From assembly GCF_030815985.1 (NCBI RefSeq), contig NZ_JAUSXM010000001.1, positions 3,410,001 through 3,474,000 of the forward strand: a stretch of 64,000 nt of DNA, written 5' to 3'. Below the pieces are notes generated by a model, which saw nothing but the letters and a program-made list of their open reading frames with translations, had not been told where the DNA came from and ran no database searches. Position numbers and translations under genes: made by a program. Origin of the DNA: Paenibacillus sp. W2I17. Lineage in GTDB: Bacteria > Bacillota > Bacilli > Paenibacillales > Paenibacillaceae. This document shows, piece by piece, positions 27,851-35,820 of the stretch (position 1 is its first letter; the number at the start of each line of letters is the position of its first letter).

Positions 27851-28998
27851 TCTCCTCCACCTCCTAGGGATTGAATAATGCCGCAACAGGAATAGGTTAG
27901 TCCCGGATATACCTCAACCGGCACATTTCTGTCTCTGGCGAGCATCATGATATGTTGCAAATCCGGATTATCCAGACGGTCCACAAGAATCTTCCAGGGG
28001 ACCCGTCGCAATAACACTCGGGTTGTTTCTCCGATTCCAGGTTTGATCAGATTAATGTTCGTAATGCCAAAGGATTGCTGGATGGCCTCGATATCCTGCC
28101 AGCCTTTCCAGGTGATTTCCGAAGTATCGGTACCATTGTCCTCCGAGCGAATCTCCACTTGGTCCATCATCTGCGGAAAATGCTGAGCGATGGTATCCAC
28201 ATATTGGGTCGAAACATCTGAAGAGGACCATTCACGATACCATTTGGCCCCGTGAAAATCTTCCGGCCCAATCAGATCATCGCGAAGTACTGTACGACTC
28301 ACCAGTCCAGAGACAGTGGAATTCAGACAAGCGCTAGGAATGAGATAATCTTCCCTCGTCCCAAAGGTGCCTGAGCATTGCCCCGGATCGGCCAACACGG
28401 CAAGATCATCATCGAGGCTCACACCATAAGTCCGTTCCATTTGGTCACAGGACTCTTTCAGCACTTTGCGAATGGCCCCTTTTCCTGTCCAACCATCTAC
28501 AAACTGAATGGCTGTTTCCAGCCCATGCTGCTGTAAAATATATAAAATTGCGTTCTCGTCCATACCCTTGCCACGAATAATTGAAATGCTATAATGCGGA
28601 ATCGATACCTTGTATTTCAATTCAATATAACGCTTGATCAGGATGCCCACAGGTGTTCCGGCTCGAGCCAGAGATACCAGCACGAGATTCAGTCCCCTGC
28701 GCTCTACAATCTTCTCAGCCACAATAGCGGTATGACGCGCGATTCTTGCAGCGGATTGTTCCAGCGTCTGATGGAACAGCTCGATGTATTCTGCTGTGGG
28801 CTGATATTCCACGGGCAGCATCTCCGAATAATGAACCCCGGATTGGATCGCTTGCTCCCGTTCACCCGTTCCCTTTTCCAGATCCACATGGCTGATATCC
28901 TTCAATAGGAAAACAACGTCGGATGCAGCATAACTGCCCATCGGTTCGGGAGACGGAATCTCACGTTGTCTGATTAGCTCCAGTGTAGTTAAGTTCAT
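27847..28998 (-). CDS. StiP-like phosphoribosyltransferase / PELOTA-domain protein
   Basis: 383 residues from ATG 28998, overlapping the previous stop (ATGA); AGGGGA lies upstream. The N-terminal part (about 1-260) is the PRTase_1 domain, sometimes annotated as cysteine protease StiP. It contains MGSYAASDVVFLLKDI, LVSLARAGTPVGIL and FVDGWTGKGAI, a PRPP-loop-like segment. The C-terminal part (about 300-383) is the PELOTA-like RNA-binding domain. The family is known from Ter-linked operons, where a role in making a nucleoside-like compound was predicted. A protease role is not supported by anything visible here. Confidence 0.83.
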   Translation of the reverse strand: MNLTTLELIRQREIPSPEPMGSYAASDVVFLLKDISHVDLEKGTGEREQAIQSGVHYSEMLPVEYQPTAEYIELFHQTLEQSAARIARHTAIVAEKIVERRGLNLVLVSLARAGTPVGILIKRYIELKYKVSIPHYSISIIRGKGMDENAILYILQQHGLETAIQFVDGWTGKGAIRKVLKESCDQMERTYGVSLDDDLAVLADPGQCSGTFGTREDYLIPSACLNSTVSGLVSRTVLRDDLIGPEDFHGAKWYREWSSSDVSTQYVDTIAQHFPQMMDQVEIRSEDNGTDTSEITWKGWQDIEAIQQSFGITNINLIKPGIGETTRVLLRRVPWKILVDRLDNPDLQHIMMLARDRNVPVEVYPGLTYSCCGIIQSLGGGGE

Positions 28999-30428
28999 TG
29001 CTCGTTGTCCCCTGTCTTCTCTGGCAAGCCGCAATATACAATATGAATGTGTCCGCATCCCAACTGCTCCAGTACCTTCAACATCGGTTCCATTCGCTCT
29101 TCGGACATCTGTCTCTCCAGCAGAACAAAAATCTCGTCATATTGTCCCGGGGCGATGTTATAGATAAAGTTACGAACGGATGCGTCTTCCGGTGAGGCAT
29201 ATCCGGCACCACTACGAACAGCATATTCTGGAGCCGGATGTGTATGGATTGGACTGCGGGTAGTGGATTGATACAACACGCCTTCTCCCATCTCGGCAGC
29301 AATACGCATCGGAATGTACATGAACTCCCCTGTTCCCATCACTAATGTCCGTTCTCCCGTACGCTGCGACCGAAGTCGTTCTGCAATCCGGCTAATCTCC
29401 TCACGTAATACCCCATTATGTCGGGATTGCATACCAAACCTGCCCGTATGCTGAACATAGCTCGCTGTGCTACGTTTACCTTCACCATCCTCCGAAGTGG
29501 CATGAAGCTGATGGAAGGCATCTGCAACGGTAGAGGTTTGAAGCGTTACGGCAGGACGGGATAGCTGCTCATCTTGCTGTGTTGGTTCCAACTGTGGAGT
29601 ACCCACCACTTCAATGCGGCCCTTCAACAGGCTTAACGGTGTAATGGTAATTCCCAATTCAGCTTCCAGTTCGGCAAACCGAAGTTCGTCCGCTTCCGTA
29701 CGCCAGTCCAACAGTGAAGCAATCACATACTGCTTCCGGGGGTATCTGGCCTGAATATCCCGAATGATATTCAACGTCGTTTTGCCCGTCGTAATCTCGT
29801 CGTCCACCAGAACAATCGGGCCCTCTCCTGCAAAGGCTTCATGATCCAGCGCATAACAACGATGAGCCATCGCGTGGGAATGTTCTTCTTCAAATTGAAT
29901 ATCTGGATGCATCGCTGGAACATATTCGCGAGTGGTGTGAATATAGGAAGCTTGATCAGCAAACATCTCGTACATGCTGTGACCCAGCGCTGTCGCTGTC
30001 TCGGCAAAACCAACAAAACGAATCGTTTCCGGCAAACTCAAGCTTTCTTGCAACAGCATGTTGTACACTTGCCGGGCTTGTTGGGGATCAATCAGCCCCT
30101 CGACCATTTCCCGTTTCCACTCGGTGATCTGAACTTTCGTCTCTTCCGTCTCCTCAGTCAGGTGCTCATATAACAGAACAGCCAATGCCGCGCCACTCAG
30201 AAGCGAGGTATACGGGTTAACCGGGATGTGCTTGCCCAGCAGTTTGCTTACAAACAGAAATGAACGTTTCTTATTGATGCGTGCAGCCATGGAAAATAGA
30301 GATTCTAGTGGAAGTTGCAGCGGGTTATGTGTAACCTGAACGTTCAGACTGAATTGATCAAGAATTGGGAACGTAGTTATGTTGTTGTTCGTGCTTGGGC
30401 AAGAGCCCGACAAAATGCTGCTGTTCAT
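28995..30428 (-). CDS. PRTase-TRSP protein of the Ter-linked operon
   Basis: 477 residues from ATG 30428 (GGGGTG upstream), starting 70 bases inside the end of the lyase gene. The first half is the PRTase_2 domain: RINKKRSFLFVSKLLGKHIPV near residue 50, and the PRPP loop IVLVDDEITTGKTTLNII near 205. The second half is the TRSP domain, named for the motif present here as STTRSPIH, with GTGEFMYIP. PRTases of this type use phosphoribosyl pyrophosphate to make an N- or C-glycosidic bond. The acceptor base is unknown. Confidence 0.87.
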   Translation of the reverse strand: MNSSILSGSCPSTNNNITTFPILDQFSLNVQVTHNPLQLPLESLFSMAARINKKRSFLFVSKLLGKHIPVNPYTSLLSGAALAVLLYEHLTEETEETKVQITEWKREMVEGLIDPQQARQVYNMLLQESLSLPETIRFVGFAETATALGHSMYEMFADQASYIHTTREYVPAMHPDIQFEEEHSHAMAHRCYALDHEAFAGEGPIVLVDDEITTGKTTLNIIRDIQARYPRKQYVIASLLDWRTEADELRFAELEAELGITITPLSLLKGRIEVVGTPQLEPTQQDEQLSRPAVTLQTSTVADAFHQLHATSEDGEGKRSTASYVQHTGRFGMQSRHNGVLREEISRIAERLRSQRTGERTLVMGTGEFMYIPMRIAAEMGEGVLYQSTTRSPIHTHPAPEYAVRSGAGYASPEDASVRNFIYNIAPGQYDEIFVLLERQMSEERMEPMLKVLEQLGCGHIHIVYCGLPEKTGDNEQ

Positions 30429-31578
30429 GTAACACCCCATATATTTGTGATCGGATTAGAATTCGATTCGCCCAGCTCAAGTGTGGTTTAATCTCATTCA
30501 TTTTGTTATAGTAATTACTTTTGAACACACCCAGGCTACCGTCATTACGGGCGATGATGTCTTGGGCATCGGAATATTCCTCATGTGTAACAACGTACAT
30601 CGCTTGTACGGGTTTAATATGAGAAGGATGAATGATCGTTTTGCCTACAATTCCATTTTCCTTGTCCATCATGACTTCACGCATCAATCCATCCATTGTG
30701 TTCGTAATATATTTCATTCTCAGATGCAGCCCTGATTTGCCCAGGGTTTCTTCGAATGGAGTCTGTCGTAATTGAGGTTTGAACACGCGCTCCCGCTGAC
30801 TGAAATATTCCCAGACAGGACCTGAGATCACATACGGCTTGTCCATTCGTCCAAACAGATTGATAATATCCGAGATGCAGTCACGGATCGTGGCGATATC
30901 GTATATGGTCAATTCCGGGCTTCGGCGTAGTCCAAACAAGCTGGAGAAATCGGTCGCACCAATGCGTACATTGAGCACATATTCAACATTATCATCGAGG
31001 ATGTTACGAAGGCCCAGTAAGGTCTCCCAACGTGTCTCCCGATATATAATTGAAGCCGTTTCCAATATAGGCATTCCATAGAGAACGGGATAATGATCCG
31101 GTTTCCGTTGATTATACTTGCGAATCTGGTCAAAATAGGCCCTTCCATTCCCCACGCAAAACTTGGGCAAAGCCACGCCTGTCAGCATGGACACCAGTTC
31201 TCCCAACGTATCAATGAGACGTTCCAACTGTTGTGGTGAACGTACACGAGCAAACAGAAGAGGCATTTGATCCTGACTCAGCATGCCTGTCTCCATATAA
31301 GTCATCAGTTGAGTTAGATGCTGTACCAGACACTGCTCGGCAAACTCTACTTGGTCGTCACCCACAGCGTCCTCCAGATCAATAATAATGGTCGTCAGAC
31401 CTTCATGTTTACCATTCATAATGTCGTCCGCGATATGTGCGCGCGTCGCGGGCATATATAGAGCAGCCCCAACAGCATATGCCAGTAGATCTTTGGAAGT
31501 CCGGTGATTGAACGAGACGGGTGAAGAGAAAAATAAAGTATCTTCTTCTTCCAGACTCAAAAAGTTAAAATATTTCAG
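30358..31578 (-). CDS. CitE/HpcH-like lyase of the Ter-linked operon (probable CTG start)
   Basis: HpcH/HpaI aldolase-citrate lyase beta family, TIM barrel. The likely start is CTG 31578 (M-KYFNFLSLEEED), which GAGGAGGAG precedes by six bases and which matches where relatives begin. The frame is open to a TTG at 31620 without a ribosome binding site. Motifs are ATRAHIADDI, IIDLEDAVGDDQ (metal-binding E and D), LFARVRS and GIVGKTIIHPSHI. It probably cleaves or forms a C-C bond in a small carboxylic acid. It is the first gene of the biosynthetic operon, separated from the terD genes by a terminator. Confidence 0.85.
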   Translation of the reverse strand: MKYFNFLSLEEEDTLFFSSPVSFNHRTSKDLLAYAVGAALYMPATRAHIADDIMNGKHEGLTTIIIDLEDAVGDDQVEFAEQCLVQHLTQLMTYMETGMLSQDQMPLLFARVRSPQQLERLIDTLGELVSMLTGVALPKFCVGNGRAYFDQIRKYNQRKPDHYPVLYGMPILETASIIYRETRWETLLGLRNILDDNVEYVLNVRIGATDFSSLFGLRRSPELTIYDIATIRDCISDIINLFGRMDKPYVISGPVWEYFSQRERVFKPQLRQTPFEETLGKSGLHLRMKYITNTMDGLMREVMMDKENGIVGKTIIHPSHIKPVQAMYVVTHEEYSDAQDIIARNDGSLGVFKSNYYNKMNEIKPHLSWANRILIRSQIYGVLHEQQHFVGLLPKHEQQHNYVPNS

Positions 31579-31648
31579 GGGTGTCTCCTCCTCGCACCTT
31601 TGGCAATAGCCAATCTGCAATAGTTGATTCCAGCTGTCGGGGCATAAA

Positions 31649-31681
31649 AACCAATCCCTCCTTAGTCTGGAGGGATTGATG
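31649..31681 (-). terminator. Terminator or attenuator between the TerD fusion gene and the biosynthetic genes
   Basis: Nine-base arms AATCCCTCC/GGAGGGATT at 31653-31661 and 31669-31677 with a minus-strand TTTTTA tail. It lies about 70 bases before the CTG start of the lyase gene, so readthrough or a separate promoter is needed for the biosynthetic genes. Confidence 0.78.
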
Positions 31682-31769
31682 GTCTATTATCGAGGATAAC
31701 GTTGGTCAACAGTATCCTTGCAATGGCGCTGACCGATACAGCGTTTATATATTGAATAAATACAAATGA

Positions 31770-33026
31770 TTACTTTCTTCCCGCAACCCACTGCATTCCC
31801 CAATCATGAGCCTCGTCCAACGCCTGATGCCCATTATAGAACTGCACGATTCGTTCAATACTGAATGTCTCATTGTTCACATTGCGTAACATCGCGATGC
31901 CACACATCCCAAGCGGGCTCCCGTATTCATTCATTCGGACAATGATATCCGGGCCGTCCTTCTGCTGGATGGTTACCACACCGTCTACTTGAGACCAGTT
32001 GGCCACACCACCATAAATATAGGTGAATACCAATATGCGCTCAATTTCCGAGATACGGGCACCATTAATCCGCAGATTCTCTCCCGTCTTAACCGATCCC
32101 GTCCGGTCATCCCCATCCAGGGCAATATAAGGGAAACGGTTCAGTGAACCAAACGTCTGTCCCAAGGCCTGAATCACATCTCGTGTACCATCCTTCATCT
32201 CGAACAGGCAGCCCAAGTCCAGATCCACACTCTTGCTGCGACCAAACAACCCTTTGCTGCCCTGTTGATTCCAGTTCAGGTTAATCAGGATTTCACCAAG
32301 TCCCCCCGCATTTTTCTTAAGGTTAATGGTGTCACCCTTCTTCTTCAATTCAATTTTGCTGAAATTGATCGAATTCACAGGAGAAGGCGTCGGTTCTGGT
32401 GCGGGCACCGGGGGTGGTGGAGTCGGTACAGCTGTCGGAGGAACGGTTGAAGTCGTTGGCGCAGCGTCCGATCCACCATCCACATCCACACCAAAGTTAG
32501 CGCAGAGTGCATTCAAACCTCCTGCAAAACCCGATCCTATCGCATTGAACTTCCATTCTCCGTTATGACGATACAATTCACCGATGACAATCGCGGTCTC
32601 CACTGTAAAACCGCTTCCCAGATCATATCTCATCACTTCCTGACCTGTAGCTGCATTGGCAAACCGTAGAAAACCATGCTGAACCTGTCCAAAATGATGG
32701 CGTCGTGCTTCACCGTCATGAATCGTCAGGCTGAAGGCGATTTTCTCAATTCGGGCGGGGATTTTGCCAAGATCAATGGCGAATTGTTTCTTCTCGCCAC
32801 CAACCTGTCCACCATCCATATACGTGATGAACGAGGTAGAGGGCTGATTATAAAAGATAAAATCTTCATCTCCAGCCACTTTATTGTCTGAACCCAGAAG
32901 GAATGCTGATGTGTCCAGCTCCACACCCGAGGCTGCCTCCCAACCAATGCCTACCGTTAGACGGGACAAGCCCGGATTGGTTTTGGTCAGATCACTCTTC
33001 TGGCCTTTCACGACAGAAATCGCCAT
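31770..33026 (-). CDS. TerD fusion protein (TerD-like domain, Pro linker, TerA/TerD-like domain)
   Basis: 418 residues. A TerD-like domain (1-185) is followed by a Pro-rich linker (VPPTAVPTPPPPVPAPEP) and a second TerD/TerA-like domain (230-418) with VDLDLGCLFEMKDGT. In the first domain the acidic calcium ligands are largely lost: GVELDTSAF replaces the FDLDxSAF motif, and GGEKKQFAIDL replaces GDGDDEQ. The second domain keeps DGDDRTGS. It is last of the ter cluster. It probably acts as a scaffold or partner of calcium-binding TerD proteins; this is inference. Confidence 0.85.
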   Translation of the reverse strand: MAISVVKGQKSDLTKTNPGLSRLTVGIGWEAASGVELDTSAFLLGSDNKVAGDEDFIFYNQPSTSFITYMDGGQVGGEKKQFAIDLGKIPARIEKIAFSLTIHDGEARRHHFGQVQHGFLRFANAATGQEVMRYDLGSGFTVETAIVIGELYRHNGEWKFNAIGSGFAGGLNALCANFGVDVDGGSDAAPTTSTVPPTAVPTPPPPVPAPEPTPSPVNSINFSKIELKKKGDTINLKKNAGGLGEILINLNWNQQGSKGLFGRSKSVDLDLGCLFEMKDGTRDVIQALGQTFGSLNRFPYIALDGDDRTGSVKTGENLRINGARISEIERILVFTYIYGGVANWSQVDGVVTIQQKDGPDIIVRMNEYGSPLGMCGIAMLRNVNNETFSIERIVQFYNGHQALDEAHDWGMQWVAGRK

Positions 33027-33051
33027 AGCAGAATCACCTTTCTATGCCAAG

Positions 33052-33633
33052 TTATTGTGCATCCAGTCCGTAATTTTTGCATAAAGCAGATAGTCCACCT
33101 GTGAAACCGCTGCCTACCGCCTGGAATTTCCAGTCCGCACCTGCACGGTAAAACTCACAGAACACCACAGCTGTTTCTGTAGAGTAGTCTTCTCCGAGGT
33201 CGAAACGAAGCACTTCCCGATCACTTGCAGCATCTACAACACGAACAAAAGCATTGGAGACTTGTCCAAAATTCTGCCCTCGTCCATCTCCATCATAGAT
33301 GGTTACCGTAATCCCGATCCGGTGAATGTGCGCAGGGATTTTGCTGAAGTCAACGACAACTTGCTCATCATCGCCGTCACCCTCACCCGTACGATTGTCA
33401 CCGGTATGTGTCACTGAACCCGCACCGCCGCTTGGATTGTTGTAAAAAACAAAATCATCCGTACCTTTGGCTTTTCCATCTTCGTACAGCAAAAAAGCCG
33501 AAGCGTCCAGGTCAAAATCGACTCCACCACTATATTTGTTCGTATCCCAACCCAAACCAACCACAACACGGGTAAGGCCCGGATTGGTCTTAGTCAGGTC
33601 AATACGTTGTCCTTTGGCAAGACTGATCGTCAT
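33052..33633 (-). CDS. terD: TerD-family calcium-binding stress protein
   Basis: 193 residues from ATG 33633 (AGGTGG upstream), the standard TerD length. It keeps both acidic calcium-binding clusters, VDFDLDASAFLL and GEGDGDDEQV, plus YDGDGRGQNFGQV and FDLGEDYSTETAVVFCEFYR. TerD proteins are cytoplasmic or membrane-associated and bind calcium with high affinity. They are induced by envelope and metal stress, and they work with TerB, TelA and often TerC. No terC lies in this window. Confidence 0.93.
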   Translation of the reverse strand: MTISLAKGQRIDLTKTNPGLTRVVVGLGWDTNKYSGGVDFDLDASAFLLYEDGKAKGTDDFVFYNNPSGGAGSVTHTGDNRTGEGDGDDEQVVVDFSKIPAHIHRIGITVTIYDGDGRGQNFGQVSNAFVRVVDAASDREVLRFDLGEDYSTETAVVFCEFYRAGADWKFQAVGSGFTGGLSALCKNYGLDAQ

Positions 33634-33672
33634 TTGTTTTTCCACCTTTCCAAGATATGTGATTAAATGAAA

Positions 33673-33700
33673 AGGAGAACCGTCCAGGAGACGGTTCTTC
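33673..33700 (-). terminator. Hairpin between two terD genes
   Basis: Nine-base arms AGAACCGTC/GACGGTTCT at 33676-33684 and 33690-33698, followed on the minus strand by CCTTTTC. It may be a partial terminator or an mRNA processing or stabilising hairpin that sets unequal expression of the paralogues. Confidence 0.5.
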
Positions 33701-33726
33701 CCATCCTGTAAGTCGTTCTGTACGTC

Positions 33727-34302
33727 CTATTGCAAACCGTAATCGCGTGTCAATCCAACCAGTCCATCCTGGTAACCACTACCGATGGCACTGAACTTCC
33801 ACTCGCCGTTATGACGATACAATTCACCAACAACTACACCCGTTTCAATGGAGAAGTCTTCTCCCAGGTCAAAACGAATCAGTTCTTCGTTGTTTGCTTC
33901 GTTAACAATTCGCACATAAGCACGGGAGACTTGTCCGAAGTTCTGGCTACGGTCCGTAGCTTCGTAGATCGTAATGGAGAATGCAATTTTCTCTACATTG
34001 GCGGGTACGTTAGGCAGGTCGATGTTGATCTGCTCATCATCACCATCACCATCTCCTGTACGGTTGTCACCGGTGTGAACAACAGAACCATTTTCATTTT
34101 GTGGATTGTTGAAGAAAATGAAGTTTTTCTCGCCTTCTACTTTACCGTTTGCATTGGCACAGAATACCGATACGTCCAGGTCAAAGTCTTTTCCGCCATC
34201 ATACTTGTTGGTATCCCAGCCCAAACCTACTGTAATTTTAGTCAGACCTGGATTCGTTTTAGTCAGATCGATCTTTTGACCTTTAGAGAGATTAATTGCC
34301 AT
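33727..34302 (-). CDS. terD: TerD-family calcium-binding stress protein
   Basis: 191 residues with intact ligand clusters [12 protein letters not shown] and [14 protein letters not shown], and the closing [23 protein letters not shown] behind GAGGATG. It is about the same length as its neighbours and clearly a tandem paralogue of the gene at 33052. Expression from the terB promoter is inferred from strand and spacing. Confidence 0.93.
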   Translation of the reverse strand: MAINLSKGQKIDLTKTNPGLTKITVGLGWDTNKYDGGKDFDLDVSVFCANANGKVEGEKNFIFFNNPQNENGSVVHTGDNRTGDGDGDDEQINIDLPNVPANVEKIAFSITIYEATDRSQNFGQVSRAYVRIVNEANNEELIRFDLGEDFSIETGVVVGELYRHNGEWKFSAIGSGYQDGLVGLTRDYGLQ

Positions 34303-34393
34303 CGTATGATCATCCTCGCTTATTTATAATTTATTGTAGTTATCGTTACATATGAATATCAGGATTATTGTCGAATTAGATTAAATCTTGTAC

Positions 34394-34987
34394 TTAAGAG
34401 TACTTGCGAGCGAGTTCGTTGATATGTACCGCATGGGAACCCTCTCCAATTGCCGAGAATTTCCATTCGCCTCCATGACGATACAATTCACCACAGATCA
34501 ACGCTGTTGAACCTGTGTAGTTATCGGATAGATTGAACTTCACGAGCTCACTGGAATTTTTACCATCCAGAATACGAATATAAGCCTTCTCAATCATGCC
34601 AAAATCTTGCTTACGATTGACACAATCGTAGATATTAACAACGATTAATACTTTATGAACATCAGCAGGAATACGGGACAGATCCATTTTGATCTGTTCG
34701 TCGTCACCGTCTCCCTGTCCTGTTAGATTGTCACCTGAATGGATAACCGAACGACATGCACTTTGCTTGTTGTGGAAGCAAACCAGGTTGGAGTCCTTGA
34801 CCAACTTGCCTTCCTCATTCAACATGATCGCCGATGCATCACAATCGACATCCGCTTGTTTTTTTCTTCCGAAAAAACCTTTGGCAGTTACCGGGTCCCA
34901 ACCGAGACCAGCAATCACCTCAGTAAGTCCTGCATTGCCTTTGGTTAAATCAATTTTCTGTCCTTTGACCAAATTAATGCTTGCCAC
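34394..34987 (-). CDS. terD: TerD-family stress protein (YceC-like)
   Basis: 197 residues from GTG 34987 behind GGGAGGTG. Calcium clusters ADVDCDASAIML and [14 protein letters not shown] are present. Compared with the other two it has an insertion (TAKGFFGRKKQADVD) before the first cluster. It also carries several cysteines (DCDAS, VCFHN, SACRS, YDCVNRK), which resembles the YceC/TerZ-like branch. It is the first terD after terB. Confidence 0.92.
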   Translation of the reverse strand: MASINLVKGQKIDLTKGNAGLTEVIAGLGWDPVTAKGFFGRKKQADVDCDASAIMLNEEGKLVKDSNLVCFHNKQSACRSVIHSGDNLTGQGDGDDEQIKMDLSRIPADVHKVLIVVNIYDCVNRKQDFGMIEKAYIRILDGKNSSELVKFNLSDNYTGSTALICGELYRHGGEWKFSAIGEGSHAVHINELARKYS

Positions 34988-35022
34988 TGATTTTCACCTC
35001 CCTTCATATGTAAAATAGCTAC

Positions 35023-35469
35023 TTAGAGATTAAATTCACCCGGGTTCAGTCCAAGTACAATACATATCTCGGCAACGACTCTTTTCTCCTGATCATCAAA
35101 GTTGCCGTCAGCTGAACCAATCGCACTGCATACACCCACAATAACGCGTCCTACATCCGGCTTGGCTTTGAATTTCCCAATGGCTTTCAGCGCTTCCTGC
35201 TTCCCGATCTCTGGAGAGAACTCAAAGTTCGCGACATAATGATTAAAGCGTGTAATCACTTCAGCCATGTCGAACACTTTCAATTCCTGACTCAGTTTGA
35301 TATAACCGGCCATCTTGTTCTTCTCGGCTTCGTCAATGGAACCATCCGCAAAAGCAACCAGTGCACAACCTGCAACCACGGCATCCATAAAATCTTTATT
35401 TTTAAACTTTTTGACTTGCTCTTCAAGTCCTTGTTTTGTTGAATTTAACCAGCTTTTAAATGAACTCAT
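35023..35469 (-). CDS. terB: TerB-family tellurite resistance protein
   Basis: 148 residues from ATG 35469 behind GGAGG (six bases). All-helical TerB fold with two acidic metal-binding pairs, ALVAFADGSIDEAEKNKM and CSAIGSADGNFDDQEKRVV, which are the internal repeat typical of TerB. It is the first gene of the ter cluster. TerB is thought to connect membrane-bound TerC and cytoplasmic TerD; no terC is present here, so its partner must be encoded elsewhere or replaced. Confidence 0.92.
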   Translation of the reverse strand: MSSFKSWLNSTKQGLEEQVKKFKNKDFMDAVVAGCALVAFADGSIDEAEKNKMAGYIKLSQELKVFDMAEVITRFNHYVANFEFSPEIGKQEALKAIGKFKAKPDVGRVIVGVCSAIGSADGNFDDQEKRVVAEICIVLGLNPGEFNL

Positions 35470-35820
35470 ACTCAACCTCCAATAGTTTCAACCTGGTGTT
35501 CCGTACATTCTTTTCATGATTTTTCAGTAACTTTCATATCTACATCATGTTGAATATAAGTTAAATTATTCCTTAACTATACTCTGAAATACGGCAATAT
35601 TCTACATTAAAAAACAATTAATACCTTATGATACGCATCGTTCTGGATATGGTTTCAAGCAAGATGCGAGAACTTTCTATTCACTTCATTTTTCAGGCAA
35701 ATATTCCCCTATTTGAAGCCCAAACATAAAAAAGGCTCTGATCAGGGGATCAGAGCGCTTATTTCTACAACACCAAAATTATAAATTTTATGAATGATTT
35801 GAATTCATGAATTCATGAAT
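35470..35820. other. Upstream region of the ter cluster
   Basis: About 350 bases without a gene. The terB-proximal half is AT-rich and must hold the ter promoter, but I could not assign a convincing -35/-10 pair or an ECF-type site by eye. The distal part holds the terminator at 35728-35757. Confidence 0.5.
35728..35757 (-). terminator. Terminator of the sugar ABC transporter operon
   Basis: Nine-base arms GCTCTGATC/GATCAGAGC with a four-base loop and six minus-strand T residues. Confidence 0.85.

Noticed and set aside
27847..28998. True cysteine protease StiP
   Set aside because: No Cys-His protease motif is visible; phosphoribosyltransferase-like loops and a PELOTA-like domain fit better, despite the family name.
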